DNA of 64,000 nucleotides from Planctomycetota bacterium (GCA_016709145.1 JADJEK010000001.1:558001-622000); one strand, 5' to 3'. Shown: positions 9,901 to 18,900, counted from the stretch's first letter. Notes: generated by a model from the sequence alone, not told the origin. Numbers and translations are program-made.

Positions 9901-10488
9901 GCGCATGCGGTCGGGATCGACGTCGATCTGATACTCGCGGACGTGTCCGCCGATCGACGCGACCTCGGAGACGCCCGCGACCGCGTTCAACTGCCAGCGC
10001 ACGAACCAGTCCTGGATGCTGCGCAGCTCGTCGAGAGAGAAGCCCTCGCCCTCGACCGTGTACCAGTACACCTGGCCGAGCGCGGTCGAATCGGGGCCGA
10101 GCACCGGCGCCACGCCTTCCGGCATCCGGCTTTGCGCGGTCGCGAGCCGCTCCAGCACGCGCGTGCGCGATTCGTAGTAGTCCGCGGCGTCATCGAAGAT
10201 CACGAACACCATCGCGAAGCCGAAGCCCGACATCGAGCGAATCGTCTTCACGTGCGGTGTGCCCTCGAGCGCCGCTGTCAGCGGATACGTGATCTGCTGG
10301 TCGACGTCCTGCGGCGATCGCCCCGGCCAATCGGCGAACACGATGACTTGCTTCTCGCCGATGTCGGGAATCGCGTCGACCGGCGTGTTGCGGATCGCAT
10401 ACACGCCGAGCCCGATCGCCACGACCGAGAACAACGTGACGAGTAACGGATTCCTCAGACACCATGAGATGAGCGCGCGAATAAACAT
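6964..10488 (-). CDS. cusA: CusA/CzcA-family heavy-metal efflux RND pump
   Basis: Inner-membrane proton-driven RND transporter of 1174 residues, the pump of the CusCBA complex that moves Cu+/Ag+ or related metals from periplasm and cytoplasm out of the cell. The N-terminal helix is followed by the family motif TPVDAIPDIGEKQVIVF. Helix 4 carries the acidic proton-relay residue in AIGDVADMGIIMTEN, and the late helix carries GVADDDAVVMLTYL, where Escherichia coli CusA has an alanine/glutamate version. This ADDD form is familiar from CusA-like pumps of Bacteroidota and Gemmatimonadota (from memory). The start chosen is ATG at 10488, one base after the CusB stop; the extra upstream codons are inside cusB. 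It overlaps the next gene by ATGA. Confidence 0.95.
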   Translation of the reverse strand: MFIRALISWCLRNPLLVTLFSVVAIGLGVYAIRNTPVDAIPDIGEKQVIVFADWPGRSPQDVDQQITYPLTAALEGTPHVKTIRSMSGFGFAMVFVIFDDAADYYESRTRVLERLATAQSRMPEGVAPVLGPDSTALGQVYWYTVEGEGFSLDELRSIQDWFVRWQLNAVAGVSEVASIGGHVREYQIDVDPDRMRAHRVTLPEVFDAIRRSNLDVGAKVIEQGGAEFFIRGVGFVKSVEDLENVVVRQEAGTPLFVKNVAHVALGPEFRRGALNKDGVEAVGGIVLARVGANPRDVIDGIKKKITEIEPGLPSKTLADGTTSRVRLVPYYDRTTIIEEVLVTLKKALSEELLVAGAVVVIFLLHLRASLSILATLPLSLALAYVGMYYLGVDANIMSAAGLAIAIGDVADMGIIMTENIYRRLAEHPERRRDRAGFVKLVEEGAHQVGPAIVTAVLNTILSFVPVFFLEGQEGKLFKPLAYTKTFAIAASVLLALTVVPALALLTLQELRWSKVRRVVVAAVVALIAGVAARLALPYASDASGWPTTLAIAVIAALACWRITGETLKPLDENPVSRGIARVYTPSLRFVLGHKKSFLVVPAALLTFGIVIWLGFATVFAPVRVVLAKVGADPVSTRPWSALVHAFPGLGREFMPPLDEGSFLYMPSLLPAASLSQALDVIGKQNARIREVPEVKDVVGKIGRAESALDPAPVVMIETIVTLKPEHEWRRVPLERFFSGWPEPLRRQLARALPEERTVTKQEILLELQGKTSIPGVLPTWLQPIQTRLVMLSSGFRAMMGVKIFGPDLKEIERIGLEFERVLRTVPGAVDVVADRIIGKPYLECVIDREAAARFGVTVGDVDDVIEMAIGGVRTTTTVEGPARYPVRVRYPRELRDSVEALEKILVPGASGAQIPITKVAKFRFEYGPSEIKSENTLKVGYVTLNTRDRDEVSVVEDADRQIKQKIAAGEIRIPAGYYYQWGGQFEAQVRATQRLSILVPAVLATMVLLLYLGFGRVWVAGIVFLGIAVSVSGGFLMLWWMDVNLSVAVWVGIIALLGVADDDAVVMLTYLEQRFGPGNEPPQSVAAIRERVVECGLKRIRPCLMTTATTVIGLIPVFLATGRGADVMRPMAIPSIGGMAVQLITVFVAPCLYCAVMERRLRRSLAAAATLPTP

Positions 10489-10489
10489 C

Positions 10490-11881
10490 TCAGTGGTCCT
10501 CGTGGCCGGCATGACCCACTTTGGCGCGGAGTCCCTTGGGGAACAGCAGGCATGGTTTGCCTGTGATCTGCGCCTGTGAATCGAGCAGGAAGCTGCCTTG
10601 AACGACGACGCTCTCGCCCTCGTCGACGCCGGACAGCACCGGATAGAAATCGCCGGCGCGCGGGCCGAGCTTCACTTCGCGTGCGATGTATCGCCCCGGT
10701 TGCTCCTCCACCCACACGATGCGTCGCAGCCCCGAGTCGAGCACGGCCGTTGCCGGCACCGCGACCAGCGGCGCCGCGACCGGCCCCGACGGCACGTCCT
10801 TTTCGAGCGCCATGCCACAGATCGGGCACGGGCCTGACTCAGTCGCGCGAATCTCGGGGTGCATCGGACAGGCATAGTCTCCGATCAAATCGGTGACGGC
10901 GCGCACTCCACCCTCGCCAAGCCGCGCGTGGATGCGCGCAGACGCGAACATGCCGGGTTTCAGCCGTTCGCCCGGATTGTCGAGGTCGATGCGCACGCGT
11001 ACCGTGCGCGTCGCCTCGTTCACCATCGGGTCGACGAACGCGACCCTTCCTTTCAGAGTCTCACCGGGAACGGCTTCGACGTCGACGTCGACGGTCTGCC
11101 CGAACGCCACCCACGGTAGCTCGTATTCGTACACGTCGGCCTGCAGCCACACGGTCGCGAGGTTCGCGATCGTGTACAGCGGATCGCCCGCGGCGACGTA
11201 GCTTTGCTCGCGAACGTTCTTCTGGATCACGGTGCCGCCAATCGGCGCGAACACCGTGAGTACGACGCTTGGCTTGCCGTTCGTCGTCAGATCGTCGATC
11301 TGGGCGGCGGTCAGCCCGAGCAGTTCGAGTTTCTGGCGCGCGAGATCGAGATCCGCCGGCTCCGCGTCGCGGCGTCGCGACACGAGCAGGTATTCCTGCT
11401 GGGCCACCGTGAGGTCCGGCGAATAGAGGTCGACGAGGTGATCGCCCTGCTTCACTCGCATGCCGGTGAAGTCGGCGTAGACGCGCTCGACGCGTCCCGC
11501 GACGCGCGCGGTGAGGTATGCAACCAGGCGTTCGTTGAACTCGATGCGCCCGACGGTGCGCACGACGTGATCGAGGACACGCTTGTCGATGCTCGTGACC
11601 TCGATCGATGCGATCCGCTGGGCTCCGCTCGAAAGCGAAACCGAGTCATCGCCGGTTGCCGTATCTTCGACCTGTACGAGGTCCATCCCGCAGATCGGGC
11701 ACTCTCCGGGTGCGGGGAGTCGAATCTGCGGGTGCATGGAGCAGGTCCATTCCTGCTGTTCAGCGCCGCTCGCAGCGGGCGCGTCCGCACCCGCGTGCTC
11801 CGAATGATCCTGCTTCGGTCCGCATCCGGCGCTGCATAGGACGGCGAGAACGGCAGGAATCGCGAATCGCGAGATTGTCAT
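10490..11881 (-). CDS. cusB: CusB-type periplasmic adaptor with two heavy-metal-binding domains
   Basis: A 463-residue membrane-fusion lipoprotein linking the RND pump to the outer-membrane channel. The lipobox LCSAGCG near residue 20 is followed by a His-rich linker. The first heavy-metal-binding domain is CSMHPQI...CPICGMDL. Next come the barrel-sandwich/beta-barrel parts (VAGRVERVYADFTG, VFAPIGGTV, GMFASARI). A second metal-binding domain, YACPMHPEI...CPICGMAL at residues about 325-355, is inserted before the membrane-proximal domain. Two such domains give it a metal-loading role besides tethering. The C-terminus is His-rich (HAGHEDH). Overlaps cusC by ATGA. Confidence 0.94.
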   Translation of the reverse strand: MTISRFAIPAVLAVLCSAGCGPKQDHSEHAGADAPAASGAEQQEWTCSMHPQIRLPAPGECPICGMDLVQVEDTATGDDSVSLSSGAQRIASIEVTSIDKRVLDHVVRTVGRIEFNERLVAYLTARVAGRVERVYADFTGMRVKQGDHLVDLYSPDLTVAQQEYLLVSRRRDAEPADLDLARQKLELLGLTAAQIDDLTTNGKPSVVLTVFAPIGGTVIQKNVREQSYVAAGDPLYTIANLATVWLQADVYEYELPWVAFGQTVDVDVEAVPGETLKGRVAFVDPMVNEATRTVRVRIDLDNPGERLKPGMFASARIHARLGEGGVRAVTDLIGDYACPMHPEIRATESGPCPICGMALEKDVPSGPVAAPLVAVPATAVLDSGLRRIVWVEEQPGRYIAREVKLGPRAGDFYPVLSGVDEGESVVVQGSFLLDSQAQITGKPCLLFPKGLRAKVGHAGHEDH

Positions 11882-13245
11882 GGTTCACTCCATCCCGCTT
11901 CGGTGAATCGAAGGTCCGGCGGAACTCGGGCCAGCATTTCGAACTCGACTTGCGCACAGGCGACCTCGCGATCGAGCCGCGCGCGGGCGAGCCCGAGCTG
12001 GAAAGCGCGCAGGCTGCGTTCGGCATCGAGCAACGCTGTGAGGTCGATCGCGCCGCTGCCATAACCAGTGCGAGCGACGCCCATGGCGTCGTTCGCCTTC
12101 GGTACCAACCGATCGGCGAACAACGCGATGCGTCGGTTCGAATCGCGGTACAGGAACAATCCGTTCGCGAGATCGACGACGAAGCGAAGGCGCTCACCCT
12201 CGAGCCGTGCTTCCGCCGCCCGCTGTTCGGCGAGAGCCACCGCGATCGTGGCATCGATCTTGTCGCGGAAGATCGGAAGCGTGATGCCGACTTCCGGGCT
12301 CACCGAAAACGGACTCGACAGCGAGACACCCATCGGATCGGTGAGCCGTCCGGTGAGACCAAGCATGAAGTCGGGGTATGCCGACTTGCGCGCCAGCGCC
12401 ACGAGGCTCTCCGCCGTTCGGATTTCGGCCGCCAGCGCAGAGAGTCTCGGATTGCGCACGAGCAGCTCGGCGAGCAGATCGCCTGGAGGGAGCTCCGTGC
12501 CGCGTTCGGGAAGAGCGGTCGGCAGCGGAGGATCCTCGCGCGTCGGATCGAGGCCGAGCGCATTCTTCAGTCGCGCCGCCAGGACGGTGCGGCCATCTTC
12601 GAGCGAGGCAATCTCGTTCGCGAGTTGGTCACGTTCGATCTCGATGCGCAGCAGGTCGAGTTGCGTGATCTGCGCGACTCGAAGCCTGGTCTTCGTGAGC
12701 TCGACCAATTCGTCGACGAGACCGAGGACTTCGCGGGCGATCGAGATCGACACCTCGTTGAACGCAGCTTCGACGTACGCTGCGCGCACGTTCGCGATCG
12801 TCGCCGCGACTTCGGCCTCGAACTCGAAGCGACGGGCGTCGGCCAGCGCGGAGCGCGCTTCGGCGGCGAGTGCGAGCTTGCCGGGCCACGGAATCGCGCC
12901 AGCGATTCCAACGGCGAGACCTTCGAGCACGCGGTCAATCTCGCCTTCGAACGTGAGCGTCGGGTCTTCAAGCGAACGGTCGATCGTGATCCGCTCGACT
13001 TCGGCCGACCACAGCGCAAACCGCTCGGCTACCGCCGGGCTCTGCAACACCGCGTGGCGCGCAAAGTCCTCGAAGCTTGCGCGAGCCTCGAGCGGGGGAA
13101 GGTCGACGGCAAGTGCGGCGGCCCGCGCCGCGCCGGCACGTTCGAGATCATCCCGCGCGGCGGCCTCGCTCGGCGTCGGGGTGCCACGGCAGCCGGTCGC
13201 GACGAGGGCAAGCGAAAGGGTCGTGAGAGCGAATAGCCGCTCCAT
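11878..13245 (-). CDS. cusC: CusC/TolC-family outer-membrane efflux protein
   Basis: A 455-residue outer-membrane factor. The signal peptide and lipobox (LVATGCRG) are at residues 1-20, followed by two outer-membrane-efflux repeats, each a long helical hairpin (residues about 55-240 and 265-450). PWPGKLALAAEARSAL and LPIFRDKIDATIAVAL are typical helix-strand transitions. The start ATG at 13245 has GGGGGA six bases upstream. Although the frame is open back into copA, that joint is an artefact of the copA indel. It is the exit duct of the CusCBA complex encoded next to it. Confidence 0.9.
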   Translation of the reverse strand: MERLFALTTLSLALVATGCRGTPTPSEAAARDDLERAGAARAAALAVDLPPLEARASFEDFARHAVLQSPAVAERFALWSAEVERITIDRSLEDPTLTFEGEIDRVLEGLAVGIAGAIPWPGKLALAAEARSALADARRFEFEAEVAATIANVRAAYVEAAFNEVSISIAREVLGLVDELVELTKTRLRVAQITQLDLLRIEIERDQLANEIASLEDGRTVLAARLKNALGLDPTREDPPLPTALPERGTELPPGDLLAELLVRNPRLSALAAEIRTAESLVALARKSAYPDFMLGLTGRLTDPMGVSLSSPFSVSPEVGITLPIFRDKIDATIAVALAEQRAAEARLEGERLRFVVDLANGLFLYRDSNRRIALFADRLVPKANDAMGVARTGYGSGAIDLTALLDAERSLRAFQLGLARARLDREVACAQVEFEMLARVPPDLRFTEAGWSEP

Positions 13246-13418
13246 GGTGGTCCCCCAGGAAATGCGAGTCGGACGGCGCGCCAACGCTCCGCGCTCGCCA
13301 GATTGATGCGCGGGATCCTCGCCACATCTGGGCCGAACCGCGGGGAAGAACGCGCAGAACGGTGGAAACGGATCCGCAGCGCTTCGACAGGAGCCGGCTA
13401 TCGCGACTGGGTCGACAA

Positions 13419-15765
13419 TCACGACTGCGCTGCCCGTAGCCGCAACGCGTTGCCGATGACCAACATGGAACTCAGGCTCATCGCTGCCGCGGCGACCATC
13501 GGCGACAGCAGGATGCCGAAGATTGGATACAGCACGCCAGCGGCGACGGGGACGCCGAGCGTTGTAGATGAACGCGAAGAAGAGATCCTGGCGGATGTTG
13601 CGGACCGTCGCTTCGCTCAAGCGGCGCGCACGCAAGATGCCGTGAAGATCACCCCTCAGCAACGTCACGCCCGCGCTTCCCATCGCGACATCGGTCCCTG
13701 TGCCCATCGCGATGCCGACGGCCGCTTCCGCCAACGCGGGCGCGTCGTTAATACCGTCCCCTGCCATCGCGACAAGCCGGCCTTCGCTCTCAAGCCGCAT
13801 CACGACCTCGACCTTTCTTTCGGGAAGAACATCCGCGATGACGTCATCGATGCTGAGCTTTCGGGCCACGGCATCGGCGGTCCTCCTGTTGTCGTCTGTC
13901 AGCATCATGATGCGCAGGCCAGTACCCCGCAGAGCATGAAGCGCTTCGGGCGCCGTGTCCCGAATCGGATCAGCGACGGCGAGCAAGCCGGCCACGACTC
14001 GGTCGATTACCACGAACATCACCGTGTTGCCGTCCACTCGAGGCGCTTCTGCGCGTGCCTCTGCGTCGTCCCCCTGGACGCCAAGGTCAGTGAGTAGGCT
14101 GCGGTTTCCCAGGGCGACGTCGTGATCGTCGACGCGGCCAGTGACCCCCTTGTCGGTCATCGATCGGAACTGCGCGACACGCATGAGCGTCAATCCGCGT
14201 TCAGTCGCTCCCAGAACGATCGACGCGGCGAGCGGATGTTCACTGCCTTGTTGGAGACTCGCCGCGAGCCGAAGGACGGTGGCTTCGTCGAAGCCGTCGC
14301 GCGCAATTACGGACACGAGCTTCGGTTTGCCGGCGGTCAGTGTGCCGGTCTTGTCGAGGACGAGCGTTTCGACATCACGCAGTTTCTCGATGGCCTCGGC
14401 GCTTCGAAACAGCACGCCAAGTTGCGCGCCCTTGCCTGTCGCGACCATGGACATCGGCGTGGCGAGTCCCAATGCACAGGGGCAAGCAGTGACGAGCACC
14501 GCCACTGCGTTCACGAACGCGTGCGCGATCCACGGCTCAGGTCCGACGAACGCCCACGCGAGAAACGTGACGACGGCAAGACCGATGACGATCGGAACGA
14601 ACCAAGTGGCGACCTTGTCGACGAGCCGTTGGATGGGTGCCCGGCTGCGCTGCGCCTCGGAGACCATTTGCACGATCCGTGACAACAGGGTCTCGGCGCC
14701 CACGCGCTCCGCACGAATCACTAACGTGCCGGTGCCGTTGACGGTGGCTCCGACGACGCGTGCGCCGGAGTCCATTTCGACGGGAATAGACTCGCCGCTC
14801 ACCATAGATTCGTCGACCGTGCTCTTGCCTTCGATGACCAAGCCATCGACCGGGATCATCTCCCCAGGTTGCACGCGCAAGTGATCGCCGACGGCCACTA
14901 CTTGAAGCGGCACGTCTTCTTCCGACCCGTCGTCGCGGATTCTGCGCGCGGTCTTGGGCGCGAGTCCCAAGAGAGCGCGGATCGCTTCGCCGGTTCGGCT
15001 ACGCGCCCGGAGTTCTTGCACCTGGCCAAGCAGGACGAGAGTGACGATGACCGCCGCCGCTTCGAAATACAAACCCACCTCGCCGTCTTCACGATGGAAA
15101 GACGCGGGGAACAGGTTTGGAGACAAGGTTGCGACGACGCTGAATGCATATGCAGCGCCGGTTCCAAGCCCGATGAGCGTGAACATGTTCGGGTTGCGAA
15201 TCAGCACCGACTGCCAGGCACGAACGAAGAATGTCCACCCCGCCCACAGCACGACAGGCGTGGCAAGAATGAGTTCAGCGAAACTGAGCACACGCGCGGG
15301 CGCGACAGCTTCGATCAAGTGGCCGCCGGGAATCATGTGGCGCATGGCGAGCAGGACGAGGGGCGTCGATAGGAGCGCCGCCCAATACAGGCGGAGTGTC
15401 ATGGTTGTGAGTTCGGGGTTTGCCTCGACTTTGAGCGTGCTCATGCGCGGCTCGAGAGCCATGCCGCGGATCGGGCACGCGCCGGGATCACCTCGAACGA
15501 TCTCGGGGTGCATCGGGCATACCCACTCAGCGTTCGCGGGGGCAACTGCCACTGGCGCATCGGGCGCTTGATACCCCTCCGGGTTGGTGCGGAATCTCGC
15601 GACGCATGGGGCATTGCAAGACACGATCCGGATGCCTTCACGGCCGACCTCGTGCGGCCCCGCAGATTTCACGGTCATTCCGCAGACGGAATCGCGAAAG
15701 GACTCGTGCAACGTCTGGTGGGACTCTTCAGCGTGTGCCTCTCGATGACCCTGCCTAGAACTCAT
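13419..15765 (-). pseudogene. copA: CopA-type Cu+-exporting P1B ATPase, frameshifted near the 3' end
   Basis: P1B-1 copper pump. The N-terminus has a YHS domain (DSVCGMTV) and a heavy-metal-binding domain VCPMHPEI...CPIRGMAL in which the usual second Cys of CPxCGM is Arg. These are followed by the actuator VSGESIPVEM, the metal site TACPCALGLATP, LDKTGTLT, SEHPLA and GDGINDAP. After FFAFIYNA the frame is wrong; moving by one base at about 13557-13560 restores LGVPVAAGVLYPI and MSLSSML, the last-helix copper ligands, and ends at TGA 13419. The gap fits loss of one GC pair from GCGC. If the loss is real, the last two helices are destroyed. The start at 15765 is fixed by the ATGA overlap with the YHS mini-gene and GGGAGA upstream. 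With the frame repaired it would be 782 residues. Confidence 0.9.
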
Positions 15766-15929
15766 GACGTTCTCCCACATCGGCGTACTCGGCTCTCCGC
15801 GGACTTCCGCGGCCTGCGGCCTTGGTGCGAGATCTCATGTGGCCCATTCGGATTCACGCTCATGCCACAAACTGGGTCGTGAGAGAGGTCGCCACTCGTT
15901 GACGTGGCGCCGGCACTTCGTGAGTTCAT
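15762..15929 (-). CDS. YHS mini-protein immediately upstream of copA
   Basis: A 55-residue reading frame with a textbook GGAGGT eight bases before its ATG. Its stop overlaps the copA start (ATGA), so it is very likely the first gene of the copA-cus operon. Residues 16-36 read HDPVCGMSVNPNGPHEISHQG, the first half of a YHS metal-binding domain and closely like the YHS domain inside CopA. The second half of the domain is missing, and the C-terminus is basic with one Cys. It could be a small copper chaperone, a leader peptide that couples translation of copA, or the remains of a duplicated CopA N-terminus. Confidence 0.6.
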   Translation of the reverse strand: MNSRSAGATSTSGDLSHDPVCGMSVNPNGPHEISHQGRRPRKSAESRVRRCGRTS

Positions 15930-15948
15930 GCTCCAAGACCTCCGGCGC

Positions 15949-16004
15949 GGTCCCCAGGACGTTGTGACCGCTTGAGCTGACTCACACCGGACGCCCTGGG
16001 GACC
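15949..16004. repeat. Inverted repeat with T-run between copA and the TRASH-repeat gene
   Basis: Arms GGTCCCCAGG (15949-15958) and CCTGGGGACC (15995-16004) are perfect over ten bases with a 36-base loop. They are followed on the plus strand by CTTTTCT. As a terminator it would act on rightward transcription, opposite to the genes here, so its role is uncertain. Confidence 0.45.
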
Positions 16005-16009
16005 CTTTT

Positions 16010-16144
16010 CTAGATCGCGTCAATGCGGTGCTTGCACCCGGTTACGACGATGTGGACGGCGCAACGCGCAAGCCCGGCCGCAACACGGATCCACGTCCAT
16101 TCCGCTGCGACGGCGTACGCGCGAGTGAGCTGCCGTTTCAACAT
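16010..16144 (-). CDS. Possible 44-residue small protein in the copper island
   Basis: A short frame starting MLKRQLTRAYAVAAEW, with AGGGAG seven bases upstream of its ATG and two Cys in the C-terminal half (LARCAVHIVVTGCKH). It follows the TRASH-repeat gene on the same strand after about 50 bases. The middle is moderately hydrophobic. No family is recognised. The support is only the ribosome-binding site, the position and the Cys/His content. Confidence 0.35.
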   Translation of the reverse strand: MLKRQLTRAYAVAAEWTWIRVAAGLARCAVHIVVTGCKHRIDAI

Positions 16145-16192
16145 GACGAATCTCCCTTGGTTGTCCCCGGGGTGACTTGGAGCTGGACTGGT

Positions 16193-16933
16193 TCAGTGGT
16201 CGGACTTCGATTCCTCTTTCGTGGCAGCGTCTAGAACCCCGAGGTACTTCGCGGGGTCAGCCTCGAACTTTTCCACGCAGCTATCGCAGCCGAAGCGCAC
16301 GAGCCGCGTTCCATAAAGGCGATCGATGGACTCTCCCATCTCGCCACTCAGTTCTTCACCGCTGACGAGACAAGTCTTGAGCGGATAGGTCTTGCGCTGC
16401 GCGTCGATCAACGCCTGGTCGACCTTGCCAAGGGCTGCCTTCGGATCTTTCTCGAAATCGGCAATCGACTCCTTCGACGCGAGCCGAACCAGACGCGTGC
16501 CGTACACATAGTCAATGGCGTCTTTTCCGAGCGCGGTGCCGGTGACAGGATCCGTCGTGAGCGGATAGCTTGGCTTCTGAGTCGAGACGACCGCTTCGTC
16601 GATCTTCTTGATGGCAGCCGCGGGGTCCTTGTCCACGTCGCTCTTGCAGTCCTCGCAGCAAAGCCGCATGAGCCGACCCTTCACGACGTAGTCGATCGGC
16701 TTTTCGCTCTTTCCGAATTCGTCGCCGCTGACCACACATTTGGTGAGCGGGTAGGACGGACCCTGATCCCGAATGACCTCGGCATCGCTTCCGGGTGCAG
16801 GCGGCGCGTGTTTCTCCGTATGACCTGACTCCTTGTGTTCGGGGTGCTGTGGCTTCTGGTCTTGGCGAGCAAATGCGCTGCTGGTCAACACGGCCAAGAT
16901 AGCGGTTGTTACGATAGACAGCATGATTCTCAT
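16193..16933 (-). CDS. Secreted TRASH/YHS-like triple-repeat metal-binding protein
   Basis: A 246-residue exported protein. The start is ATG 16933 with AAGGAG nine bases upstream, and the signal peptide is at residues 1-22 (IVTTAILAVLTSSAFA). A His-rich segment (HPEHKESGHTEKH) follows, then three repeats of about 60 residues. Each begins YPL with a (C)VSG/VTG motif and ends with a CxxC-type motif and (E/K)DP. The first has LCCEDCKSDVDKDP and the third FGCDSCVEKFEADP; the second has lost its cysteines (LASKESIADFEKDP). The pattern resembles TRASH/YHS metal-binding domains and suggests periplasmic copper binding. It is the last long gene of its operon, directly after the cytochrome. Confidence 0.8.
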   Translation of the reverse strand: MRIMLSIVTTAILAVLTSSAFARQDQKPQHPEHKESGHTEKHAPPAPGSDAEVIRDQGPSYPLTKCVVSGDEFGKSEKPIDYVVKGRLMRLCCEDCKSDVDKDPAAAIKKIDEAVVSTQKPSYPLTTDPVTGTALGKDAIDYVYGTRLVRLASKESIADFEKDPKAALGKVDQALIDAQRKTYPLKTCLVSGEELSGEMGESIDRLYGTRLVRFGCDSCVEKFEADPAKYLGVLDAATKEESKSDH

Positions 16934-16986
16934 GGTCCTGACTCCTTTGGTTTCCAATGGAAATGGAATTCCGTTGGTCGGAGACA

Positions 16987-17538
16987 TCAGTGCCCCGACT
17001 GATCATGGTGATGGGATTCGTCTCCTTCGTTCGCAGGCTTCAGCTGCTCGATTTCGTCCGCGGAGAGTTCCCGGAGATGCCTCACGAACGTCACGATTTT
17101 CCAAATCTCCTCTTCGCTGTGAGTGGGAGCGAATGCGGGCATCCCGGTACTTCGGATACCGTTCGCGATGACCCAGAACAGTTCGCCATCCGTGGCATCC
17201 CTGATCGATGGCGCCGTGAGCTTCGGCGGTGGCGGATTCAGCCCCTGAGCAAACTCGGCTTTGTCGATGCCGGATGCCGCGTGGCAAGCAATGCAGTTCT
17301 CCTTGTAGTGGTGAAGACCCGTACGCACTGCCTCCGGATCGGTTGCGAACGGGTTTGTCTGCGTGCCGGCGTGCCGATGAATCGACTGAGATGACGCATA
17401 GCCAAGCAATCGATCGAGAGTCCCGCTTTCACCGATCGCGGAAACGCTCACGATACCGCTCCACGCCACGACAAGGCCGGCAAGGCCAGCGAGGAAAAGC
17501 GAAGTCCCCATTCCTGCTATGAACACTTTCGCTTTCAT
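16987..17538 (-). CDS. Membrane-anchored class I cytochrome c
   Basis: A 183-residue protein with an N-terminal membrane anchor or signal (residues 7-30), one haem-binding site CIACHAAS near residue 82, and a downstream methionine ligand in STGMPAFAP. The C-terminus is His-rich (SHHHDQSGH). The ATG at 17538 overlaps the stop of the multicopper oxidase frame and has AAAGGAG upstream. It lies directly after the oxidase gene, so it is a plausible electron acceptor for Cu+ oxidation in the periplasm. Haem attachment would need a cytochrome c maturation system, which is not in this window. Confidence 0.88.
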   Translation of the reverse strand: MKAKVFIAGMGTSLFLAGLAGLVVAWSGIVSVSAIGESGTLDRLLGYASSQSIHRHAGTQTNPFATDPEAVRTGLHHYKENCIACHAASGIDKAEFAQGLNPPPPKLTAPSIRDATDGELFWVIANGIRSTGMPAFAPTHSEEEIWKIVTFVRHLRELSADEIEQLKPANEGDESHHHDQSGH

Positions 17539-18900
17539 GAGCCGACTCCTTTCATGCCACCGTGGGATCTGTCGTGGGCAGGTGCATCCGGGACCTCGAG
17601 CCCGTCACGACCAAAGTCATCATTGGACGCCACTTCGGCGACCGTCCCGGGCGGATTCGAGTACCAACCCGGATCTGCATCACTCGTGATCTCGTCCCTG
17701 ACCTTGAGGATCGCGAACATGCCGCCCATCGTGATGTATTCGAATGGTCCCGTACCGCCGAGCATCGCGATGCTGTTCTTCGGCTCATCAATCGGCATTA
17801 CGTCATCTTGCCCCTCGGTCATGCCGGTCGTGCCCATCGTCATGTAGTCAGGGAGCGACTCGCCGATCTTCTCGTCGAACAGGCTCGGATCCGCGCCGAT
17901 CAAGTTCGGGATGCCATGGCCCATCTGGTTCATCAGGTGGTGCGTCATGTGGCAGTGCATCGCCCAGTCGCCGGCGTTCGCGATGAACTCGATGGTGCGC
18001 GTGCTTCCGACCGGGACGAGAACTGTGGTCTCGGGCCAACGACCGGCTTCGGGAATGACGCCTCCATCTGTCTCAACGATGCGAAAGTGGTGCCCGGTGC
18101 AAGTGCATCGGGTGGTGATCCATCGCGCTGAGGTTTCCGAAGCGAATCCGAATGCGTTCTCCGGTCTTCGCAACAAGCGGCGTCGTCGATGGAAACACCT
18201 TCCCGTTGAGCGTGACCACGTTGAAGTCCGTCATCTCGTTGGGATCGGGACGCAGCGTGCCGGGAGTGATCTTCCACTCGCTTAGCATGTAGACAAACTC
18301 GCGATCGGGCGCGGGATCTTGCCGCTCGCGCGGATGGACGACGAACATTCCCATCATGCCCATCGCCATCTGCGTCATCTCGTCGTGATGCGAGTGGTAC
18401 ATCAACGTTCCGTGCTGACGGAGCGTGAACTCGTACTTGAACGTCTCACCCTGTTGGATCGAGCGCTGCGACAAGCCGCCGACGCCATCCATTCCGCTGG
18501 GCAACAAGACCCCGTGCCAGTGAACGGTCGTGGGCGCCGGCAGGCGATTGGATACGTAGATTCGCACGCGGTCGCCTTCGACCGCTTCGATCGTCGGTCC
18601 GTGCACCCGGCCGTTGTAGCCCCAGCAGTGCGCTCTCAGTCCTTCAGCGAACTCGTGCTCGACTTCCTCGGCGATCAGATGAAAGACCTTCACGCCGTCG
18701 ACGATCTTGAACGGCAACGTCGCACCGTTCGGAGTGATGACCGGTCGATAGTCGATACCGGGCTGACCGGGTGCGCGTGCAGCCGGATCCAGAACGCTTG
18801 CTTCGAACGTCGAGCCCGCTGTGGCTGCACGGGTGAGTGCGACGGCCCCCATGCTCGCGGCAGAAGCGGACAGCAGGAATCCTCTTCGGTTCTGACTCAC
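17535..18900 (-). pseudogene. Tat-exported multicopper oxidase, frameshifted in the third copper motif
   Basis: Periplasmic copper oxidase of the CopA/CueO/laccase type. The N-terminus NRRGFLLSASAAS is a Tat signal. Copper motifs are VHWHG (residue ~125), YHSHHDE, HPMHLH and, after the break, HCHMTHHLMNQM, which supplies the type 1 and trinuclear ligands. The frame is broken at about 18096: one extra C in CACCGGGCAC turns HLHGHHF into HLHRAPLSHR-stop. The rest follows in the next frame to 17535. With the base removed it is 454 residues, intact and normal in length. It is either a recent loss of function or a sequencing error. It lies between a TolC-like gene and a cytochrome c in one operon, with ATGA overlaps on both sides. 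Confidence 0.9.

Noticed and set aside
11878..15780. Single 1300-residue frame joining CopA and CusC
   Set aside because: The joint follows a two-base loss in copA. The corrected frame has a normal CopA end at 13419, and CusC has its own ribosome-binding site and signal peptide.
15949..16004. Hairpin as terminator of the minus-strand operon
   Set aside because: The T-run follows the stem on the plus strand only, so it points the wrong way for these genes; kept only as an inverted repeat.
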